Assembly (NCBI RefSeq): GCF_001953875.1
Contig: NZ_MQUR01000083.1
Location: 1-34,828 of the forward strand
Reading direction: 5' to 3'
Length of the DNA: 34,828 bases
From: Streptomyces amritsarensis
GTDB taxonomy: Bacteria > Actinomycetota > Actinomycetes > Streptomycetales > Streptomycetaceae
The translations under genes and the position numbers were made by a program. The notes beneath the pieces were generated by a model. The model was not told the origin of the DNA. It did not search any database and saw only the letters and a program-made list of their open reading frames with translations. Positions 29,623-34,828 of this stretch are shown here, one piece after another (the first letter of the stretch is position 1; the number at the start of each line of letters is the position of its first letter).

Positions 29623-31398
29623 TCACGCCTCCTTTGCTTCGACGGGGGCGGGTGCGGCGGTACGCCGGGAGCTGCGCAGCGGGGGCTTGGCGCCCAGCCG
29701 CTTCGGGTCCAGCCCGGACCACGGGTGGCCGCTGGCGAAGAACTTCGTGCGCGCCAGCAGCGTCATGACGGGCTTGGTGAAGAGGAACACCACGACCACG
29801 TCGAGCAGGGTGGTCAGACCCAGGGTGAAGGCGAAGCCCTGCACCTTGCCGACGGTGACGATGAACAGCACCGCGGCGGCGAGGAACGACACGAAGTCCG
29901 AGACCAGGATCGTGCGGCGGGCACGCGGCCAGGCACGCTCGACGGCCGGGCGCAGGGTGCGGCCCTCGCGGATCTCGTCGCGGATGCGCTCGAAGTACAC
30001 GATGAACGAGTCCGCGGTGATACCGATGGCGACGATCGCACCGCAGACGGCCGGCAGGTTCAGCGCGAAGCCGATGCCCTTCCCGAGCAGCGCCATGATC
30101 GTGTAGGTCAGGATCGCGGAGACCAGGAGGCTGACGATCGCGATGAAGGCCAGGCCGCGGTAGTAGACCAGCAGGTAGACGACCACGAGGAGGAGGCCGA
30201 TCGCACCGGCGATCAGGCCGGCGCGCAGCTGCTCGCCGCCGAGCGCGGCGGTGACGGTGGTGACGCTGTCCTCCTGGAAGGACAGCGGCAGGGCGCCGTA
30301 CGACAGCATGTTGCCCAGGTCCTGCGCGGACTGCTGGTTGAAGCCACCGGAGATCTGTGCGTTGCCGCCGGTGATCGCGGTGCTGACGGACGGGTCGGAG
30401 ATGACGTCGCCGTCGAGGACGATCGCGAACTGGTTCTGCGGCATCTGCTTGGCCGCCAGCTCGCCGGTGACCTTCGCGAAGGCGTCGGCGCCGTGGTCGT
30501 TGAAGTTCATCGTGACGATCCACTGACCCGACTGCGGGTCGATCTCGCCCTTGGCGCTCTTGACGTCCTTGCCCTCGACCGCGGCCGGGCCCAGGATCCA
30601 CTTGCCCCACTGCTCGCCGCGCTGGCCGCAGGCGAGCGTCGGGTCGGTGGGCTTGACGCCCTTGCCGACGGCCGCGCGCTGCTCCTCGTTCGTGCAGTCG
30701 AGCGCGGCGAACTTGGCCTGGAGGTCCGCGGCGGCCGGGTCGGGCGCGGGGGCGCTCGCGGACGGCGACGGGGCCGCCTTGTCGTCTGCCTTCTTCGACT
30801 CGCTCGCCGACGGCGTGGGAGTGGGCGCGTTCGGGGCCTTGAGGCCCTCGCTGAGCGCGCGGCCCTGGGAAGTGGCGCTGGACGACGGGGTGGCGGACGG
30901 GCTGGTCTTCCCGTCCTGGGCCTTGGGGGCGCCGGAGCCGCTCGCGGAGGGGCTCGGGCTCTGGGTGCCCTCGGGAGCGGCGGGGGCGCCGTCCGCGAAC
31001 GCGATGACCGGGCGGAAGTAGAGCTGGGCGGTGGTGCCGACCTGCTCGCGCGCCTGCTTCTCGTTCATCCCCTTGGGGATGTTCACGATGATGTGGTCGC
31101 GGCCCTGCGTCTGGACCTCGGCTTCGGAGACGCCGAGTCCGTTGACGCGGCGCTCGATGATGCCGACCGCCGTGTTCATGTTGGTCTCGTTGACGGCGTT
31201 CTCTTTGCCGGGCTCGCTCTTGGCCTTGAGCGTGATGCTCGTGCCGCCGGCGAGGTCGATGCCCAGCCGGGGAGTCGTCTGCTTGGAGATGAACATCCCC
31301 GCGGTGAGCGCCACCATCGCGATCAGGATGATCGCCAGGGCGCGCCCCGGCCTCCCCTGAGCCCCCGTGGGCCGCCGGCCCTTCTTCGGTGCTGCCAC
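29623..31398 (-). CDS. secD: Protein translocase subunit SecD with low-complexity insert
   Basis: 591 residues. TM1 at about 19-37, family motif RLGIDLAGGTSITL (44-57), periplasmic P1 domain 60-380 with a Ser/Pro/Ala/Thr-rich insert at 138-225, and TM2-6 at about 388-550 (ITADSFIVYFERIRDEIREG, 460-479, is the proton-path motif). Two cysteines, 235 and 257, flank a short loop after the insert and could form a disulfide. The start is GTG at 31398 with a GGGAG ribosome site about 10 nt upstream. It is separated from yajC by 153 nt, with a hairpin in the gap; secF follows after 3 nt. The insert is the only unusual part. Confidence 0.95.
   Translation of the reverse strand: MAAPKKGRRPTGAQGRPGRALAIILIAMVALTAGMFISKQTTPRLGIDLAGGTSITLKAKSEPGKENAVNETNMNTAVGIIERRVNGLGVSEAEVQTQGRDHIIVNIPKGMNEKQAREQVGTTAQLYFRPVIAFADGAPAAPEGTQSPSPSASGSGAPKAQDGKTSPSATPSSSATSQGRALSEGLKAPNAPTPTPSASESKKADDKAAPSPSASAPAPDPAAADLQAKFAALDCTNEEQRAAVGKGVKPTDPTLACGQRGEQWGKWILGPAAVEGKDVKSAKGEIDPQSGQWIVTMNFNDHGADAFAKVTGELAAKQMPQNQFAIVLDGDVISDPSVSTAITGGNAQISGGFNQQSAQDLGNMLSYGALPLSFQEDSVTTVTAALGGEQLRAGLIAGAIGLLLVVVYLLVYYRGLAFIAIVSLLVSAILTYTIMALLGKGIGFALNLPAVCGAIVAIGITADSFIVYFERIRDEIREGRTLRPAVERAWPRARRTILVSDFVSFLAAAVLFIVTVGKVQGFAFTLGLTTLLDVVVVFLFTKPVMTLLARTKFFASGHPWSGLDPKRLGAKPPLRSSRRTAAPAPVEAKEA
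30724..30987 (-). repeat. Ser/Pro/Ala/Thr-rich low-complexity segment inside secD
   Basis: Codes SecD residues 138-225 in the extracytoplasmic P1 domain. Short PSPSAS / PTPTPS / SATPSSSATS runs alternate with charged patches; no exact long repeat. Expected to vary in length between species. Confidence 0.7.
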
Positions 31399-31500
31399 CT
31401 TGTCGTTTCTCCCTGTCCAACCGCCCCGCGCCGGGTCAGCGCGCGGACGGCCACGAAATGTGTGGTGGGGACCCCTGCCCCCCGCAGAAGTGTCACTGAC

Positions 31501-31542
31501 GGGGACCGCGCCGACCGCCGGTCCGGCGCCCGCGCGGTCCCC
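31501..31542 (-). terminator. Hairpin in the yajC-secD gap
   Basis: An 11-bp stem (31501-31511 with 31532-31542) holds a second small hairpin (31516-31519 with 31525-31528). It lies 9 nt past the yajC stop and 102 nt ahead of secD. No U-tract follows on the minus strand, so it may attenuate rather than end transcription, setting the YajC:SecD ratio. No other promoter is seen in the 153-nt gap. Confidence 0.5.
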
Positions 31543-31551
31543 GGCCGCGCG

Positions 31552-31995
31552 CTACTTCGCGCCGGCCTCGCCGTCGGTCTTGCCGTCCTCGGGCTTGTCG
31601 TCGCCCTTGGGCTCGTCCTTCTTGCCCAGGTCGAGCTTCGGCGCCGCGTCCTCGTCCTTGATGAGGGAGGAGGCGTCGTCCGGCACGACGGGCGTGTCGG
31701 TCGTCACGTCGTCGATGCCGTGGACGATGCGGTTGTACTCCGCGTCCTCCAGTACGGCGCCGATGGCGTTCTTCGCGTAGATCGCGTGGACGCCGGGAGC
31801 CACCTCGAGGGTGACCGTGTCGTCACCGATTTCCTTCACCGTGGCGTACATGCCGCCGATGGTGCGGACCCCGGTGCCGGGCGTCATCTGGTCGCGCATC
31901 TGCGCGGCCTGCTGCTGCTTCTTCTTCGCGGAGCGGGTCATCAGGAACATCGCCCCGATGAGCACGATGAACGGGAGGAGTGTCACGAGATTCAC
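31552..31995 (-). CDS. yajC: Sec accessory subunit YajC
   Basis: 147 residues. Single membrane helix (about 3-19), a basic KKKQQQ stretch, the YajC core GTGVRTIGGMYATVKEIGDDTVTLEVAPGV (40-69), and a charged Asp/Lys-rich tail from about 105 that is longer than in E. coli. YajC associates with SecDF in protein export. The start is GTG at 31995 with an AAGGA ribosome site about 11 nt upstream. It is the first gene of yajC-secD-secF-apt; a candidate promoter lies at 32084-32113. Confidence 0.95.
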   Translation of the reverse strand: MNLVTLLPFIVLIGAMFLMTRSAKKKQQQAAQMRDQMTPGTGVRTIGGMYATVKEIGDDTVTLEVAPGVHAIYAKNAIGAVLEDAEYNRIVHGIDDVTTDTPVVPDDASSLIKDEDAAPKLDLGKKDEPKGDDKPEDGKTDGEAGAK

Positions 31996-32057
31996 GGGAC
32001 GGAAATCCTTCGCACGACCGCACGCGGACGGCGGCCTTTTCTACGGGGGTGGGCACA

Positions 32058-32074
32058 CCGACCCGAAGGGTCGG
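32058..32074 (-). promoter_or_regulatory. Small hairpin between ruvB and yajC
   Basis: A 7-bp stem (32058-32064 with 32068-32074) and GAA loop. It may be the ruvB terminator, or, if the promoter at 32084-32113 is right, sit at the 5' end of the yajC mRNA, where it would protect the transcript. Confidence 0.45.
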
Positions 32075-32083
32075 CATCGGCGG

Positions 32084-32113
32084 AGTCTAGGCGAGTCCGC
32101 ACCGATGGAACAA
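32084..32113 (-). promoter_or_regulatory. Candidate promoter of the yajC-secD-secF-apt operon
   Basis: TTGTTC (32113-32108), 18-nt spacer, TAGACT (32089-32084) on the minus strand. Start of RNA would be near 32077, giving a leader of about 82 nt. The -10 fits the Streptomyces TAGRNT type well. Confidence 0.55.
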
Positions 32114-32160
32114 CGCCCAGCATGGCACCGGCGTTCCCGACCGGGCGAACCTCCGCGCCG

Positions 32161-33234
32161 TCAGGGCCCGAACAAGCCCTGTTGCCCCGTTGATCCGCTT
32201 GCGCCGGCCTGCGGTGCGACAAGGCCCAGGTGAGCCCATGCGGCGGGGGTCGCGACCCGTCCCCTGGGGGTGCGCGCGAGCAGGCCCTCGCGGACCAGGA
32301 AGGGCTCCGCGACCTCCTCGACGGTCTCCCGCTCCTCCCCCACCGCCACGGCGAGGGTGGACAGGCCCACGGGTCCGCCGCCGAACAGCTTCAGGAGTGC
32401 CTCCAGAACGGCTCGATCCAGCCGGTCCAGCCCGCGGGCGTCCACCTCGTACACCTGGAGGGCGGTGGCGGCCACCTCCCGGTTGATCACCCCGTCGGCC
32501 CGGACCTGGGCGTAGTCGCGTACGCGGCGCAGCAGGCGGTTGGCGATGCGCGGGGTGCCGCGGGAGCGGCCGGCGATCTCGGCCGCGCCGGCGGTGTCGA
32601 TCTCGACGTCGAGGAGGCGGGCGGAGCGGTGGATGACGCGCTCCAGCTCCTCGGGGGCGTAGAACTCCATGTGGCCGGTGAAGCCGAAACGGTCCCGCAG
32701 CGGCGGGGGCAGCAGTCCGGCCCGGGTGGTGGCGCCGACCAGGGTGAAGGGCGGCAGCTCCAGCGGGATGGCGGTGGCCCCGGGCCCCTTGCCGACGATC
32801 ACGTCGACGCGGAAGTCCTCCATGGCCATGTAGAGCATCTCCTCGGCGGGCCGGGACATGCGGTGGATCTCGTCGAGGAAGAGGACCTCGCCCTCCTGGA
32901 GGGAGGAGAGGATCGCGGCGAGGTCGCCGGCGTGCTGGATGGCGGGGCCGGAGGTGATCCGGATGGGTGCCGCCATCTCGGCAGCGATGATCATGGAGAG
33001 GGTGGTCTTGCCGAGTCCGGGCGCGCCGGACAGCAGGACGTGGTCCGCCGTGGCCCCGCGCTGTTTGGCCGCCTTCAGGACCAGGTCCAGCTGCTGGCGG
33101 ACCTTCTCCTGGCCGACGAACTCCCCGAGGTCCTTGGGCCGCAGGGCCGCCTCGACCGCGGTGTCCTCACCGTCGGCTGCCGCCCCTACCAGCCGGTCCG
33201 GCTCGGTGGCGTCGGTTTCGTCGTCCCAGTTCAC
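32161..33234 (-). CDS. ruvB: Holliday junction branch-migration helicase RuvB
   Basis: 357 residues. AAA+ motor that with RuvA drives branch migration. Walker A GAPGLGKTT (70-78), Walker B with DEIH (121-124), sensor 1 VGATTRAGLL, arginine-finger region LRDRFGF, sensor 2 RGTPRIANRLLRR, and the winged-helix DNA-binding domain at the C-terminus (GPVGLSTLAVAVGEERETVEEV). Start GTG 33234; the ribosome site is weak. The N-terminal 25 residues are acidic and variable. It lies 211 nt after ruvA, an unusually wide gap. Confidence 0.97.
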   Translation of the reverse strand: MNWDDETDATEPDRLVGAAADGEDTAVEAALRPKDLGEFVGQEKVRQQLDLVLKAAKQRGATADHVLLSGAPGLGKTTLSMIIAAEMAAPIRITSGPAIQHAGDLAAILSSLQEGEVLFLDEIHRMSRPAEEMLYMAMEDFRVDVIVGKGPGATAIPLELPPFTLVGATTRAGLLPPPLRDRFGFTGHMEFYAPEELERVIHRSARLLDVEIDTAGAAEIAGRSRGTPRIANRLLRRVRDYAQVRADGVINREVAATALQVYEVDARGLDRLDRAVLEALLKLFGGGPVGLSTLAVAVGEERETVEEVAEPFLVREGLLARTPRGRVATPAAWAHLGLVAPQAGASGSTGQQGLFGP

Positions 33235-33445
33235 GGTGTCAGTCTGCCTTCTGCGTCTGTGCGGTGGTCTGTGCGGGGGCCGGGGCTGCGCGTGGGCCGC
33301 TGCGCGGCCGTTCCAGCCGGCGCGGGGTCCGGGTCCGGGCGCACGGGCTGCGAAGCGTCCGGAACGGCTCCGGGCGGGAGCCCGGGGAACGGGGCGGCGC
33401 GGCGCGGGGAGGTGCGGGCAGCGGCCCGCGCGGCGCCCGGCCCGG
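33235..33445 (-). other. 211-nt non-coding gap between ruvA and ruvB
   Basis: In many bacteria ruvA and ruvB abut. Here the interval is very GC-rich and contains several short hairpins, such as 33366-33371 with 33377-33382 and 33295-33300 with 33304-33309. A CGCACAGAC repeat occurs twice close to the ruvB start. I see no reading frame with normal codon use, no PafBC motif and no clear promoter. Confidence 0.5.
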
Positions 33446-34069
33446 TCAGCGGGCGCGGTTCAGCGACTGCAGGGCCGCCCGCAGCAGCTGGGGCACGGGG
33501 GCCGAGCCGCCTGCGGCGATGGCGGCCTCCGCCTGCGGGGTCACCGTCACCACCGCCTCCTCCGCCTCCCGGGACGCGTAACCGAGGCCGATCAGGGCGG
33601 CCGTGAGCTGCTCGGTCCAGGGGGCGGGCGCCGACGCGACCGCACGCTGGGCGCCGACGACCGCGGTGGGGGCGCCCAGCTTGCCCTTGAGCTCCAGCAG
33701 CAGCTTCTGCGCGCCCTTCGGTCCGATGCCCGGCACCGCCGTCAGCGCCTTCGCGTCGCCGGAGGCGAAGGCCGCCCGCAGGGCGTCCGGGCTGTGCACG
33801 CCGAGCATCGCCTGCGCCACCCGCGGTCCGACCCCGCTCGCGGTCTGCAGGAGCTCGAACACCTGGCGCTCGTCGTCGTCGGCGAAGCCGTACAGGGTCA
33901 GCGAGTCCTCCCGGACGACCAGGGAGGTCGCCAGCCTGGCCTGCTCCCCGATCCGCAGGCCGGCGATGGTGTTCGGCGTGCAGTGCACGGCCATGCCCAC
34001 CCCCCCGACCTCGATCACCGCGAGGGTGGGGGTGAGCGCGGCGACCTCGCCGTTGACGAAGGCGATCAT
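33446..34069 (-). CDS. ruvA: Holliday junction DNA-binding protein RuvA
   Basis: 207 residues. OB-fold domain I (MIAFVNGEVAALTPTLAVIEVGGVGMAVH...), tandem helix-hairpin-helix domain II (ASGVGPRVAQAML about 77-89, VPGIGPKGAQKLLLEL about 112-127) and domain III (about 150-207) that contacts RuvB. RuvA tetramers hold the junction and load RuvB. Start ATG 34069 overlaps the ruvC stop by 4 nt (ATGA), so translation is coupled. The linker between domains II and III has an Ala/Pro-rich part. Confidence 0.96.
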   Translation of the reverse strand: MIAFVNGEVAALTPTLAVIEVGGVGMAVHCTPNTIAGLRIGEQARLATSLVVREDSLTLYGFADDDERQVFELLQTASGVGPRVAQAMLGVHSPDALRAAFASGDAKALTAVPGIGPKGAQKLLLELKGKLGAPTAVVGAQRAVASAPAPWTEQLTAALIGLGYASREAEEAVVTVTPQAEAAIAAGGSAPVPQLLRAALQSLNRAR

Positions 34070-34623
34070 CGGGTACGGCCTTTCGGGGCGTGCTGGGCGT
34101 GCTGGGCGTGTTGGGCGTGCTGGGCGACCGCCTGCTGGAGGCGGTTCTGGGCGGGGGCCCGCCAGATGTGGCAGATGGCGAGGGCGAGGGCGTCGGCCGC
34201 GTCGGCGGGCCTGGGCGGCTCCGCCAGCCGCAGCAGCCGGGTGACCATCGCGCCGACCTGGGCCTTGTCGGCCCGGCCGCTGCCGGTGACGGCGGCCTTG
34301 ACCTCGCTGGGGGTGTGGAGGGCGACCGGTATGCCGCGGCGGGCGGCGCAGAGCATCGCGACCGCGCTCGCCTGGGCGGTGCCCATCACGGTGCTGACGT
34401 TGTGCTGGCTGAAGACCCGCTCCACGGCGACGACTTCGGGCCGGTGCGTGTCGAGCCATTCCTCGATGCCCTGCTCCACGGCGACGAGCCGGTGGCCCAA
34501 CTCCGCGTGGGCGGGCGTGCGGACGACTCCCACGCCGAGCATGGTGAGGGGGCGTCCGGCGACGCCTTCGACGACGCCGACCCCGCATCGGGTCAGCCCC
34601 GGGTCCACGCCCAGTACGCGCAC
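34066..34623 (-). CDS. ruvC: Holliday junction resolvase RuvC
   Basis: 185 residues. RNase H-like nuclease that nicks the two strands of a junction. The four catalytic acids are at Asp7 (VLGVDPGL), Glu68 (VAVERVF), Asp141 and Asp144 (PADAADALALA). The C-terminus carries a repeat QHAQHAQHAQHA (168-179) before PKGRTR; the family core ends at about residue 160. The start is GTG at 34623 with AAGGGGG ribosome site 6 nt upstream; earlier in-frame starts lack the family opening (VRVLGVDPG). It leads ruvC-ruvA-ruvB; the promoter is the PafBC-type motif at 34741-34763. Confidence 0.96.
   Translation of the reverse strand: MRVLGVDPGLTRCGVGVVEGVAGRPLTMLGVGVVRTPAHAELGHRLVAVEQGIEEWLDTHRPEVVAVERVFSQHNVSTVMGTAQASAVAMLCAARRGIPVALHTPSEVKAAVTGSGRADKAQVGAMVTRLLRLAEPPRPADAADALALAICHIWRAPAQNRLQQAVAQHAQHAQHAQHAPKGRTR
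34086..34121 (-). repeat. Four tandem 9-bp repeats at the end of ruvC
   Basis: GGGCGTGCT repeated four times on the plus strand (34086-34094, 34095-34103, 34104-34112 with one change, 34113-34121), coding the QHA units at the RuvC C-terminus. Copy number is likely to vary between strains. Confidence 0.9.
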
Positions 34624-34740
34624 CGCGCCCCCTTCTGCGGCTGAACCGCCGCCGCGCCCGCGGAGGTGGCCGAGCACCGTCGTGGCTGCTCCCTTGATGG
34701 TTGCGCTCCGATGACGGGCACACACCTGGTTGACGCCGTC

Positions 34741-34763
34741 AGGCTATCCGCCCGCACTGACAA
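34741..34763 (-). promoter_or_regulatory. PafBC/RecA-NDp-type damage promoter of ruvCAB
   Basis: On the minus strand: TTGTCAGTG (34763-34755), 8 nt, TAGCCT (34746-34741). This is an exact match to the actinobacterial LexA-independent damage motif TTGTCRGTG-N8-TANNNT, bound by PafBC together with RNA polymerase. Transcription would start near 34734, with a leader of about 110 nt to the ruvC GTG. No LexA box is seen in this region. Confidence 0.88.
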
Positions 34764-34768
34764 TGCGA

Positions 34769-34804
34769 CGGCGGGCCGACAGGGTGTGTCCTGTCGGCCC
34801 GCCG
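34769..34804 (-). terminator. Terminator hairpin upstream of the ruvCAB promoter
   Basis: A perfect 15-bp stem (34769-34783 with 34790-34804) and 6-nt GTGTGT loop. It lies upstream of the ruvCAB promoter, so it should end the transcript of a gene to the right of the window on the same strand. In Streptomyces that neighbour is often a YebC-type regulator, but it is not visible here. Confidence 0.75.
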
Positions 34805-34828
34805 GATCCGCTCCGCCCGCACCGGGCG

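Noticed and set aside
29101..32193. Plus-strand open frame of 1030 codons opposite secF, secD and yajC
   Set aside because: Antisense shadow; the minus-strand genes have clear family motifs.
34624..34768. LexA/SOS box upstream of ruvC
   Set aside because: No GAAC-N4-GTTC-like site is present; the damage motif there is of the PafBC type.

Overview
The window looks like chromosomal core DNA from a Streptomyces or a close relative. The evidence is very high GC with strong third-position bias, frequent GTG and TTG starts, TANNNT-type -10 elements, and a gene order that matches the conserved actinobacterial block nusB-efp-pepP-aro-mltG-ruvX-alaS-...-rpsD-...-hisS-...-relA-apt-secF-secD-yajC-ruvB-ruvA-ruvC. 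I see no rRNA, tRNA, insertion sequence, phage or CRISPR. I call 33 protein genes; no gene-free stretch exceeds about 300 bases.

Left third (1-13608, all minus strand). Reading in the direction of transcription: two small membrane or coiled-coil genes, then alaS, ruvX, mltG, aroE, a 63-residue membrane protein, aroC-aroK-aroB-aroQ (4-nt stop/start overlaps), a P-loop protein with a proline-rich front, an M24 peptidase-like protein with altered metal ligands, efp and nusB. Two strong hairpins close the region at 1-95. It combines shikimate/chorismate synthesis, alanyl-tRNA charging, cell-wall glycan release and translation/transcription factors.

Middle (13609-24051). A plus-strand STAND-type ATPase with no visible DNA-binding domain converges on rpsD. 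rpsD is divergent from a DUF2470 gene whose promoter overlaps a good DtxR/DmdR iron box. A DUF2199 gene and rarA follow on the minus strand; rarA has a PafBC-type (RecA-NDp) damage promoter and appears leaderless. Then come a VKOR-family membrane protein, hisS and a metallo-beta-lactamase-fold hydrolase (all minus), and a membrane-anchored cyclophilin (plus).

Right third (24052-34828). A DUF349 gene (plus) has a structured leader and converges on relA across an 18-bp bidirectional terminator. Minus-strand yajC-secD-secF-apt forms the Sec accessory/purine salvage operon, with its own candidate promoter. ruvC-ruvA-ruvB forms the Holliday-junction operon, driven by a perfect match to the PafBC/RecA-NDp motif.

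The most interesting signals are regulatory: two PafBC-type promoters that would put RarA and RuvCAB under one LexA-independent damage response, the iron box between rpsD and the DUF2470 gene, and the folded leader of the DUF349 gene. Protein-level oddities are the M24 protein lacking canonical ligands, the HTH-less ATPase, the Gln/Tyr-rich cytoplasmic tail of MltG and the low-complexity insert in SecD. I did not find a clearly new multi-gene system; this is mostly conserved housekeeping DNA.
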